Shown here piece by piece: positions 11,983-20,673 of a stretch of 64,000 nucleotides of DNA. The stretch is taken from contig UESW01004570.1 of assembly GCA_900491605.1 (NCBI GenBank), forward strand, positions 263,369 through 327,368, written 5' to 3'. A model generated the notes under the pieces. It had not been told where the DNA came from. It did not search any database and saw only the letters and a list, made by a program, of their open reading frames with translations. The number at the start of each line of letters is the position of its first letter. Within the stretch, counting starts at the first letter, position 1. The position numbers were made by a program, and so were the translations under genes. Source of the DNA: Calamus simplicifolius. Its lineage: Eukaryota; Streptophyta; Magnoliopsida; Arecales; Arecaceae.

Positions 11983-12540
11983 GCCTTCCTAGATCTTAAG
12001 GATAGGATGACTCATGCACCATACTTAGACTTCCTGACTTTTCTAAGGTGTTTGAGGTTGTGTGCGACGCGTCGGGAGTAGGCATAGGTGGAGTGTTAAG
12101 CCAAGAAAATCAACCCATAGCTTTCTTTAGTGAAAAACTAAATGAAGCTAAACTTGGATATTCCACCTATGATAAGGAATTCTATGCGGTAGTACAAGCC
12201 CTTAAGTAATAGAGACATTACTTACTACCGCAGGAGTTTGTCTTATTTTCTGATCATGAGGCACTCTAATTTCTGAACTCCCAAAAGAAGCTAAATTCTA
12301 GGCATGGCAAATGGGTTAATACATTCAGCATACACTTTTGTCCTGAAATACCGTGCCGGTATAGAAAATAAGGTAGCACATGCCCTAAGCCGTAAGTCTT
12401 TGTTATTAAGTACTGTTAGCACCGAAGTTATAGGATTCGACCGGATAAAAGATGAGTATGAGACCTGTCATGACTTTGGTGAAATTTATAAGATCCTTCA
12501 GCTAGGGCCATCCAGTACCAGTGGAGATTATACCATCTAG
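11983..12540 (+). pseudogene. Chromovirus RNase H, decayed
   Basis: Reading resumes right after the solo LTR as AFLDLKDRMTHAPYLDF. It passes through frame changes with CDASGVGIGGVLSQENQPIAF and YSTYDKEFYAVVQALK readable in separate frames. It ends in 12304-12540 with KYRAGIENKVAHALSRKS, the family's linker (usual form N-K-V-A-D-A-L-S-R). The RNase H core is not in one frame. Confidence 0.8.
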
Positions 12541-12599
12541 GATGGTTACCTTTTTAAGGGCAATAGACTTTGTATCCCTAGGACATCACTTAGAGAATT

Positions 12600-13440
12600 C
12601 TAGTCTGGAAAACGCATGCTGGGGGATTAGCTGGTCATTTTGGAAGAGATAAGACTATTCTAGCGATAGAGGACCAATTTTACTGGCCAGGATTAAAAAG
12701 GCTCGTTGCCCTGATAATAGCCCGATGTCGAACTTGTGCCATGGCAAAACAGCAGAAGCAGAACACCGGTCTATATACTCCTTTGCCAGTGCCTGATCAT
12801 CCTTTGCAAGACCTCAGTATGGACTTCATTCTAGGATTACCTAAAACCCAGAAGAAGCATGGCTCCATCTTTCTAGTGGTCGATAGGTTCTCTAAGATGG
12901 CTCATTTCATCCCTTGTTCGCAAACCTTTGATGCGTCTAGGGTAACCCGACTTTTCTTAGACAGTGTGGTCAAGCTCCATGGCCTACCTAAGACCATTGT
13001 TTTGATAGGGATGTTAGGTTCACCAGCTACTTTGGAAAACGCTATGGCATCTGTTAGGGACCAAACTTAATTTTTCCACAGCCTTTCACCCCCAAACGGA
13101 TGGACAAACTGAAGTAGTGAACCGTAGTCTAGGAAACCTTCTTAGGTGCCTTGTAGGCGAACACCTAGGGACGTGGGATTTATTACTGCCTCGCGCAGAG
13201 TTCGCCTACAATAGCTCAGTGAATAGGTCCATTTGAGATAGTCCATGGGTATAAGCCTAATCGTCCACTTGATCTAATTCCTTTATCCCTCCACACATGA
13301 GTCTCAGAGTCCGCACAAGCATTTGCACAGCATATCAAAGACTTACATAATGACATTAGCCAGAAAATAAATCTAAGTAATGAAACTTATAAAAGACTGG
13401 TTAACTTCCGAAGAAGAGCCAAAGAGTTCGGTGTAGGGGA
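12600..13440 (+). pseudogene. Chromovirus integrase, frameshifted
   Basis: The zinc-binding part is readable as AGHFGRDKT, FYWPGLKR and RCRTCAMAK. The core is open at 12741-13070: MDFILGLPKTQKKHGS gives the first catalytic Asp, then VVDRFSKMAHFIPC. A single-base change near 13005 shifts the frame; DRDVRFTSYF (second Asp) and FHPQTDGQTEVVNRSLGNLL (Glu) are readable beyond it. The remainder to about 13440 is broken by stops. Confidence 0.85.
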
Positions 13441-13447
13441 TTATGTC

Positions 13448-13993
13448 ATGGTTAGGCTTAGGCCTGAACGGTTCCCACCAGGTACCGTTAAGAAACTTCA
13501 TGCTCGCGGAGCTGGTCCCTTTAAAATAATAGAGAAGGTAGGACCCAATGCCTATGTGCTAGATCTACCCTCGGATTGGGGCATTAGCTCTACCTTCAAT
13601 ATTGCAGACGTAGTAGAATATAGGGAACCGACAGCAATTCCTAGTGAGTACTTTGGACCTAACCCTCCTTTCATGAGCAAACCTACCCAAGAGTGTCCAC
13701 CACCAATTTTACCTGAGCAAGGAGAGTGGATCGAGTGTATCATAAACGATCAAGCCATTACGACTGGAACCGCGGTTATCAACGCTACCTGTCCGATGGC
13801 AAGGTTGCCCCAATCTGACGATTCATGGATTACTCGAGAGGACTTGCAACACCTCGACCCAGACTTACTAGAGAGATACCTGAGCCAGAATGACCCATAC
13901 TCGACGGGGTCGAGTTCTTCCCACCCCGAGAGAATTGGTGCAGGCACCAGGATCAAGCAGAGGATTCTTAACCCTCTATGGATATCTAATTAG
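13448..13993 (+). pseudogene. Chromovirus integrase C-terminus and degenerate chromodomain
   Basis: A 181-codon open stretch begins MVRLRPERFPPGTVKKLHA, the GPY/F-type module (RGAGPFKIIEKVGPNAYVLD), and continues through TFNIADVVEY. From about residue 95, EWIECIINDQAITT is the entry to a chromodomain. The middle (TAVINATCPMARLP) does not match the expected aromatic-cage strand and looks like an out-of-frame segment. The C-terminal helix SWITREDLQHLDPDLLERY is well kept. Chromodomains direct integration to marked chromatin. Confidence 0.8.
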
Positions 13994-14213
13994 TTATGAT
14001 TCAAGTCTTGAGTTGGGAAATAAAGTTTAGTTTAAATTGAGTCCTATCCAGTTCAGTTTATTTTAATGTGAGTCCTGTAGTAAGTTCATTAGCATACAAG
14101 AGGAGACATCAGTATTGGAGCAGAAGACAAGGCCATCACAGTCAGACAAAGCAGCTACTAAATTCAAGTTGGTGCCACACCTACTTCAAGCAGCCCACAT
14201 GCCACCTAGCAGA

Positions 14214-14495
14214 GCAAGCAACCTTCCCGATCTGGATGATCATTTTCCTCATCTGGCCGATGATGATTTCATGCCAAATTAAGCTGCCACTGATTGCATC
14301 TAGAAGATCACCATCCTTATCTGGACGCTGCAGATTTCATGCCAAATTAAGCTGCCGCTGATTGTATCTCAATCATATCTAGAAGATCACCTGCCTCATC
14401 TGGACGCCACAAATTTCATGTCGAATTCAGCTGCCGCTGATTGCATCTAGAAGATCACCTTCCTCATCTGGATGCTGCAGATTTCATGTCAAATT
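14214..14495. repeat. 68-bp tandem repeat in the chromovirus tail
   Basis: Three full copies and one partial copy of a unit containing agctgccgctgattgc, agaagatcacc and gcagatttcatg. Two copies are 68 bp; the middle one carries an 11-bp internal duplication (caatcatatct). Confidence 0.8.
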
Positions 14496-14560
14496 TGATT
14501 AGGGCACCTTTTTTTCTTTCTTTCCATATCTGTATTTTCTTGGGCCCTAAGTCTCTTGCT

Positions 14561-14570
14561 CTATAAAAGA
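14561..14570 (+). promoter_or_regulatory. TATA box of the chromovirus LTR-like tail
   Basis: ctataaaaga sits before a region rich in polyadenylation-like AT sequence (about 14590-14620), as expected for the U3-R part of an LTR. Confidence 0.5.
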
Positions 14571-15237
14571 GACCCCTTGTATGAATGATGTATCTTTTAT
14601 ATTAATCAATCAATCCAAGTTTTGAGTTATTGTGATTTTTGTTAATTGGTTCTCTGGTGCTCTTGTTTCCCTCCTCCTGCACGTGCCAACATCCCAAGTC
14701 TCCAGGAGAAACCCTGGTCGCCACCTTTGTCTTCCAATAGTGGACGCCCAAGAGCCCTTGGCCGGCCTCCCCTTTTTCTCTACTCCTTCCTTGTCTCTTT
14801 GCCTCTATTCTAAATTTTCTCTATTATTCTTTAATCATTGTATGGTAATCTTGCAGATCCCTTAGTAGCCACGAATCCAAGATTCAAGGTGATCGTCATC
14901 CAGGTCAGTGGATACCTGGCCGTAGATCCGTGGGCTCAAGGCTTGGTCATCTAGGGCGCATCCGCCAAGCAGAGCAACCCCTTCAACACTTTGATCTTCC
15001 CCCTCTTGCCAGGTACACCCATCTAATCTGCTAGTAACTTTATTGTAGGAGAGCAAGCCCTACCGGGGCTTCTTAGCCTCGGCGGTCCTTCTTCCTTATT
15101 TTTTAGGAACTGTTTCGCGTGCGGATTTACTGTGAATTTTTCTGAATCCCTCTTAGGCTATTACTTTGGGAGAATAATCAATAACAATTATTAATCATTA
15201 AAAAAAATTTACTTGCATGCGAATCGGTCCTGCATCA

Positions 15238-15347
15238 ATTGTGGCCCATGTCCGAAGGGACCTCGGAGGCCGAGAGGACCTCGGAGACGAAGTGAGGCTC
15301 CGTCAGTTTCCTTACGGTTCTCTAATGGCGTTGGATTAGCCACATCA
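15238..15347 (-). repeat. Truncated 3' LTR of the minisatellite-rich element
   Basis: It matches the last 94 bp of the block at 19987-20080 with small indels and substitutions. It begins abruptly after the chromovirus tail, so the rest of this LTR has been lost. Confidence 0.7.
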
Positions 15348-15489
15348 GATGCCCCATGGCCCCTAAGACAAAGCGGGCCCACCCTAGCAAGGCGAAAGGG
15401 GCATCACCTCCCAAGTGACTGATCCCCACCTGACTTTGGGTCTTCAACTCTTGACATGAAGTTTGGATGTGGGTGCCCATCGATATGCC

Positions 15490-15680
15490 GCTGAGGCAGA
15501 GAGAGAGAGAGAGCCGATGAGGCCGCAGTGATGCCGCTGAGGTAGAGACTGAGCCATTGAAGCTGCAATGATGCTGCTGAGGTAGAGAGAGCCGTTGAGG
15601 CTGCAATGATGCCGTGAAGGCAGAGATAAGCTATTGAGGCTAAAATAAAATTGTCGAAGCAGAAATAGAGCCATGGGGGC
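15490..15680. repeat. Short GC-rich minisatellite
   Basis: Degenerate units of about 45 bp with gccgctgaggtagaga and gccattgaagctgcaatgat repeat four to five times. A related short array lies at 17130-17215. Confidence 0.65.
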
Positions 15681-15701
15681 TGAAATAAAATTGCCTCGAG
15701 T

Positions 15702-16160
15702 GTTTGTGTGCTGGTCCGGGAGGTGACTCAAGCGGGTACAGGCTGTTAGGGATTTGAACTGACTCAGGGTGTATGCTAGCTAGGCTGAGTAGTATCCGTT
15801 AGCTACCATACCGTCGAGCTACTCCGGAACCGCCTCGGGGGTTTGTGTGCTGGTCCGGGAGGTGACTTAAGTGGGTACGGGCTGTTAGGGATTTGAACCG
15901 ACTCAGGGCGTATGCTAGCCAGGCTGAGTGGTATCCGTTAGCCGTGATGCTACTGAGTTCCTCTGGAACTGCCTCAAGTGTTTGTGTGCTGGTCTGGGAG
16001 GTGACTCAAGCGGGTATGGGCTGTTAGGGATTTGAACCGACTCGGGGCATATGCTAGCCAGGTCGAGTGGTATCCGTTAGCTGCGATACCGTCGAGCTCC
16101 TCCAGAATCGCCTCGGGGGTTTCATGGCCAGCCCGAGGGGTGACTCGAGGTCGCTGGAAC
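15702..16160. repeat. 139-bp tandem repeat, three copies plus a partial
   Basis: The anchor gtttgtgtgctggtc recurs at 15702, 15841 and 15980, and a degenerate gtttcatggccagcc at 16119: exactly 139 bp each time. Each unit contains ctgttagggatttgaac and ggtatccgttag. Confidence 0.9.
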
Positions 16161-16454
16161 CATAGGTCTTGAACCGCCGCGGAGGTTTTGCGGCCGGCCC
16201 GGGAGTGACCTTATGATCGCAGGACCGACGAGAGCCTTTTGAATGGTTGGTTTTGTTGGTTTTCGCATAATGCATTTAGATACTAATGAAAAAAACTTTT
16301 TCTTAAAGTGTAGTGTACTTAGCTTTTTCGTAGCTTTTGCCTTTGCGTCACATTTGGTGTCGAGTTGGCCTCGGGTTTGAATGCCGATGGTACATCGGGC
16401 TGAGTGCCGATCGGAGTCAGGCTTTAGTGCCGATGGTACATGTCCGGGGCCAAG

Positions 16455-16965
16455 TGCTGAGGGGCTGAGGCGTCCGCCAGAAGAGAGGAGATGGGGCCGA
16501 GCACCATGGGAACTTGGTGCCGAGGCCGTACGAGGCTGAGGAGAAAAGCCGAGGCCAAGGGAACAGGTCCGAGGCCGAGCATGAGTTGAGACCGAGTATG
16601 AATTGTGGCCGAGGCCGTACGAGGCCGATGGGGCAATGGAGTGCCGATGTGCCAAAGCCGTGCGAGGCCGAGGGGGCAGCGGAGTGCCGAGGGGCTGAGG
16701 CATCCGCCAGAAGAGAGGAGATGGGGCCGAGCACTGTGGGAACTTGGTGCTGAGGCCGTACGAGGCCGAGGAGAAAAGCCGAGGTTGAGGGAACAGGTCT
16801 GAGGCCGAGCATGAGTTGAGGCCGAGTATGAGTTGTGGCCGAGGGGATCTCGGCAACTTGTCTGGCCGAGGGGGCAGCGAAGTGCCAAGGCCGTACGAGG
16901 CCGAGGGGGCAGCGGAGTGCCGAGGGGCTGAGGCATCCGCTAGAAGAGAGGAGACGGGGGGGCTC
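16455..16965. repeat. 230-bp tandem repeat, two copies plus a partial
   Basis: The phrase aggggctgaggc with agaagagaggaga recurs at about 16459, 16689 and 16922 (periods 230 and 233 bp). Inside each unit there are shorter gccgaggc-type units, so the repeat is hierarchical. Confidence 0.8.
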
Positions 16966-17413
16966 GGCAGCTTTCGGAGGAGCTTGGGAGCGGATGCCCA
17001 TCAATTGTGAGCTGGGGAGTTGGCTTCTCCCAGCTGTGAGTTATCTTGGGGCTTCTTGATGGCTGAAAGTAACCAGCAATATGTTGCAAGTGTGTAATTT
17101 AAACAAAGGTATTACCCAATTTGCCGTTGGCCGCTGATACAGAGTTGAAGCCGCTGAGGCTGAAATGAAGCCGTTGAGGCTGTGATGAAGCCGCTGAGGC
17201 AAAGTTGAGGCTGTCGAGAGCCTTTTAAACCCCGGAGGGTGACCCGAGAGTGGGATGGGACTATGCTCAGGAGCCTTTAACCCCGGAGGGTGACCTGAGA
17301 GTTGAGAGTTGTCATGTGCCTTTTTCTTTGTGCCAATGATCTTTGCTGCCGACGTTGCAGTCTTTGACCTTTGGTGCCGAGCTGGCCTCGGGCTTGAGTG
17401 CCGATGGTACATC

Positions 17414-17640
17414 GGGCTTAGAGTGCCGACGCTTGGGGCCGGCCGAGGCCATCCCTGCTGGACTCGGGCTTATAGTGCCCACGCTTGGGGCCGGCCGAGG
17501 CCATCCTTGCTAGACTCAGGCTTAGTGCCGACTCTTGGGGCCGGCCGAGGCCATCCCTACTGGACTCGGGCTTAGTGCCGATGCTTGGGTCCGGCCGAGG
17601 CCATCCCTGCTGGACTCGGCTTAGTGCCGACCAGGGTCGG
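17414..17640. repeat. 50-bp tandem repeat, four copies
   Basis: The core ggccgaggccatcc occurs at 17441, 17493, 17543 and 17593, spaced 50-52 bp, each followed by a tggactcgggctt-like phrase. Confidence 0.85.
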
Positions 17641-18300
17641 GCTTTCTGGATCCGATGGTATACTGGTCTTTGGAGCTGATAGTACATCAGGCTTTCTAGT
17701 TTGGTGGTACACCGGTCTTCGGTGCTGATGGTACATCGGGCTTTGAGTGCCGACCGGAGTCGGACTTGAGTGCTGATGTAGAGTCGATCTTCCCGCATGA
17801 CATTTTTATGTATCAACGAAAAGAATACTGTCTTAAGTGCAGCATACTTAGCTCTTGCGGCACCCTTATTTTCCTTCTGCGGGCTTGAGCACTTTCGCCC
17901 GCTGGTGGTCTGCTCCCCAGGGAATCAAGTCGGTTGGAGTGGAGGTGCCACTGCCCTTACTTGGGCCTTCCTCTACGTCACCGTCCGTAGGAGAGAAGGC
18001 TGCTTGGGCGATGAGTGATGGCTCTCTGAGCTTTAAGTCGCTGATGGGCTTGATGACGGTGGACCTATTGCTAGGGAGATTCCCGACAGGATGATGGATG
18101 GCTGGCCTGAGCAGCGACCAAAGAGCGAGTGGAAGCTTTTGCTCGCTATTGTGTGGTCATGAGATGTTGCTTCTGAAGCTTTTTCTCAGCTCGTTGAAGG
18201 TGCCCCCAGCATAACTGGTGAAAGCTCCTTGGATTCTTGTCATCACTACCTTTATGATCCACCATTTTGATTAAAGGGGGATGAAGATCATCGCTGATCC
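17641..18300. other. Internal region of the minisatellite-rich element without repeats
   Basis: No gene or tandem repeat is recognised here except short gatggtacatcgggctt-like units up to about 17780. The remainder is of moderate GC content and shows no protein motif in any frame. Confidence 0.4.
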
Positions 18301-18317
18301 CCCTACCTGGCGTGCCA
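18301..18317 (-). other. Primer-binding-like site next to the minus LTR
   Basis: Read on the minus strand: TGGCACGCCAGGTAGGG, three bases (GAT) after the LTR end CAACA. The plus-oriented LTR at 62846 has the same layout (CAACA, GAT, TGGCGCTAG...), which supports both calls. The priming tRNA is not assigned. Confidence 0.6.
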
Positions 18318-18320
18318 ATC

Positions 18321-20080
18321 TGTTGATGCCAAATCACCGTCCTCGAATGTCGGCGGGCATCCGGTCGCCTCCTCAAGCGAGCCCGGGATCCTTCGGCGAG
18401 CTTCTTACGCCTGTGGGCCTGCACACAAGTCCCGGGGGCTGGATATTCCGGCGGGGACCCTCCGACGCTCAAGTCAGTGCTCTGGGCAACAGCCGTGAGC
18501 TTGAGGAAGCTCGAAAGAGAGAAGAAGAGAGAGACTTAGAGCCGTGCTCTCTGTGAGTAAGAATGAGCGTTTAGGAGTGGGATGAGTTTGTTCATGGAGT
18601 TACCTAGTCGGGGGTCCCTCTTACCGTTTTTATTAGTACTTAGAGCCTGTCAGTCTTGGGGCATGATCACTTGTCAGAGCATTAATTGATGGCAGCAATA
18701 GTGGAGCTTACCTCCACGTGACGTATCAGGCTGCAGGCCGTGTCCCGTCAGAGTAGGTGGCTGCAGCTGCTTGACATGTGCTATTTTGATTTGGACAGCT
18801 GTCGCAGGCTGTTGCAGGGCGTGGCCGATCGTTACGGTGCTTGCCAGATGTGTCCCCCACGTGCTTGGCTTGGACGGTTGTTGCAGGAGATAGTGGACCA
18901 CATGGTTGCCACAGACGGTTGGTGGACCACATGGCTGTCAGGCGGCTCGAGGCAGCAGGACATGAGGTCCGAGGCCGAGGGGACGCCGGGTCCGAGGCCG
19001 TCCAAGGCTGAGGCCGAGGCCGACAGGGGGCCGAGGCCGTCTGGAGACCGAGGCCGATTGGGGGCCGTGGCTATCTGGAGATCGAGGCCATCCGAGGCCG
19101 GGGCCGACACCGAGTGGAAGTTGTTCCAAGGTCGGGGCCGTACGAGGCCGAGGGGAACAGGTCCGAGGCCGAGGCGGAAGCTCTTGGCCAAGTGGAGGAG
19201 CCGAGGCTGAGGCCGTACAAGGCCGAGGCCGACTTGGACGATGCCGGGGTGAGGCCAACTTGGAGCCGAGGCCGACTGGGGCCGACTTGGATGGTGTCGG
19301 GGCGAGGCCGACCGGGATGGTGTCGGGGCGAGGCCAACTGGGATGATGCCGGGGCGAGGCCGACTGGGGTGACACCGGGGCGAGGCCGACTGGAGACCGA
19401 GGCCGACTGGGGGCCAAGGCCGACTGGGGGCCGAGGCCGAGGCCGACTGGGGTGATGCCGGGGCGAGGCCGACTGGAGACCGAGGCCGTCTGGAGACTGA
19501 GGCCAACTGGGGGGCCGAGGCTGTCTGGAGACCGAGGCCGATTGGGATGATGCCGGGGCGAGGCGGACTGGGGGCCGAGGCCGTCTGGAGACCAAGATTG
19601 ACTGGGGCCAAGGCGGTATGGAGACCGAGGCCGACTGGGGGGCCGAGGTTGTCTGAAGACCGAGGCCAACTGAGGTCCGAGGCCGACTGAGGTCCGAGGC
19701 CGAGGCCGTCCGAAGACCGAGGCCGACGAAGCTGGAGGCCGAGGCGGAAGCGAGGCCGAGGGCTAAGGCCGACTGGAGCCGAGGCAGAGGCCGTCCGAAG
19801 ACCGAGGGAAGCTCGGCAGCTTGCATGGCCGAGAGGGGCTCTGGGGCCGAGGCCGACTGGGGCCGAGGTGGTACGAGGCCGAGGGAAGCTCGGCAGTTGG
19901 AGGCCGAACATAAGCTGGCTTCATGCGAAGGAAAGAGAAAAGGTGACGGACGGAAGGAAGGCCGAATTGCGAGTTTGGATGCTGTCATTGTGGCCCATGT
20001 CCGAAAGGACCTCGGAGGCCGAAGCGGGGCTCCATCAGTTTTCTTCATGATTCTCTAACGGCGTTGGATCAGCCACATCA
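18321..20080 (-). repeat. 5' LTR of the minisatellite-rich element
   Basis: TG at 18321 and CA at 20079-20080 bound about 1760 bp. It contains, on the minus strand, the phrase cactgacttgagcgtcggag (about 18460-18479), which is also in the plus LTR near 62704. Most of the rest is the GC-rich array at 18960-19900. Confidence 0.65.
18960..19900. repeat. GC-rich ccgaggccgactgggg minisatellite
   Basis: Dozens of degenerate units built from gaggccga with actggggg, gtctggagac or tgatgccggggc make up about 940 bp. The open frames across it on both strands are a by-product of the lack of AT-rich stops. Confidence 0.85.
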
Positions 20081-20583
20081 ACCCCTATTTTTTCATTCTA
20101 AGTAAATTTTATACTTTAATATATCTAGACTGACTCATATTAAGATGATGTGATCGTCTGTCTAAATAAATAAAAAAAAAAACAACAACAGGGATTTGGA
20201 TGACAACATTATTAATAAGTTTCCACTGTTGTCGGCTATTCTTTAGTTTAAGTCACAGCAGTTGTAATTTCAACATTAAATAAGTCCGAAGGCAGGGCCG
20301 CGGGGGTGGAAGTAACGGCCGTTATAATGTAACGGTCAATAACTGTTCAGTGGACGTCCGTCGTATCGGAATGACGCCGTCATAGGAGCGAGTCCGGGAT
20401 GGGCTAGGATTGGCAAGCTGCGACCGTCGCGTCAAAGCCCGTTGGAAATGGAGCCAGAGAACCAGTAGGGCCGGCATCAGCATCGCACCATCAGAACGAA
20501 CGAACTCGTTGCCGCTCTCCGCTTGGAAAATTAAGCCGAGAGCTGCGCCTCCTTCGGCATAAAAGCAAAGAAATAGAGCGCGC
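20081..20583 (+). promoter_or_regulatory. Promoter region of the PP2A subunit A gene
   Basis: About 500 bp separate the LTR element from the first presumed transcribed bases. The first part is AT-rich; from about 20290 it becomes GC-richer. cataaaag at 20558-20565 is a TATA-like box about 20-30 bp before a (CT)n tract at 20583-20602, a common arrangement near plant transcription starts. Start position is inferred, not shown. Confidence 0.5.
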
Positions 20584-20673
20584 TCTCTCTCTCTCTCTCT
20601 CGCTCCGCGTCTGCCACCAGGAGCTCCTCCGTTGCCGTCTTCTCACGAGGTCGCAGTGCTTCTCCTTCCCTGG
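20584..20673 (+). other. Presumed 5' UTR exon of the PP2A subunit A gene
   Basis: A CT-rich leader runs up to a donor-like ctgg/gtacg at 20673. The next exon would start at 22906 after tcttccag. The donor is a guess among several possible gt sites; a cDNA would fix it. A (ctctcc)n run follows at 20682-20714. Confidence 0.4.

Larger units (their letters stand above)
7741..15237 (+). mobile_element. Truncated Ty3 chromovirus with a nested solo LTR
   Basis: Order: zinc knuckle (8205), protease (8490), RT (8990), [solo LTR 9925-11977], RNase H (11983), integrase (12600), degenerate chromodomain (13730), and a promoter-bearing 3' LTR-like tail to about 15237. Phrases such as MVRLRPERFPPGTVKKLHA and LPQSDDSWITREDLQHLDP point to a chromovirus of the CRM/Reina/Galadriel range; I cannot place the clade more closely. 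No 5' LTR is seen. Many frameshifts and stops. Confidence 0.8.
13994..15237 (+). repeat. Chromovirus 3' non-coding tail and probable 3' LTR
   Basis: No gene. A purine-rich stretch (acaagaggagaca, about 14095-14107) may be the polypurine tract. A promoter-like TATA box and a T-rich tail follow. The block ends at a tgcatca at 15231-15237, after which an unrelated LTR fragment starts. The LTR start is not certain because the 5' copy is absent for comparison. Confidence 0.5.
15238..20080 (-). mobile_element. Non-coding, minisatellite-rich LTR element of Tat-like style
   Basis: About 100 bp starting attgtggcccatgtccga and ending ccacatca occur at 15238-15347 and again at 19987-20080 in the same direction. 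On the minus strand the right copy opens an LTR (TGATGTGGCTGA...), which ends GGCATCAACA at 18321. A primer-binding-like GAT-TGGCACGCCAGGTAGG follows, then a 3-kb internal region, then the start of the second LTR, cut off at 15238. No gag or pol motif is readable on either strand; long frames of up to 359 codons are Pro/Ser/Arg-rich readings of GC-rich repeats. I read it as a non-autonomous large retrotransposon derivative. Confidence 0.65.

Noticed and set aside
15702..16160. Regular repeats considered as a CRISPR array
   Set aside because: Units of 139 bp are contiguous without distinct spacers, in plant nuclear DNA within a transposon.
16122..17010. Overlapping open frames on both strands (up to 244 codons)
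   Set aside because: Same cause: ccgaggcc-type tandem repeats with few stops. Periodicity in the protein follows the DNA repeat.
18832..20048. Long minus-strand open frames (up to 359 codons) rich in Pro, Arg, Ser and Ala
   Set aside because: They lie over a GC-rich minisatellite within an LTR, several frames are open at once, and the protein is only a reading of the repeat. No domain or start context supports coding.
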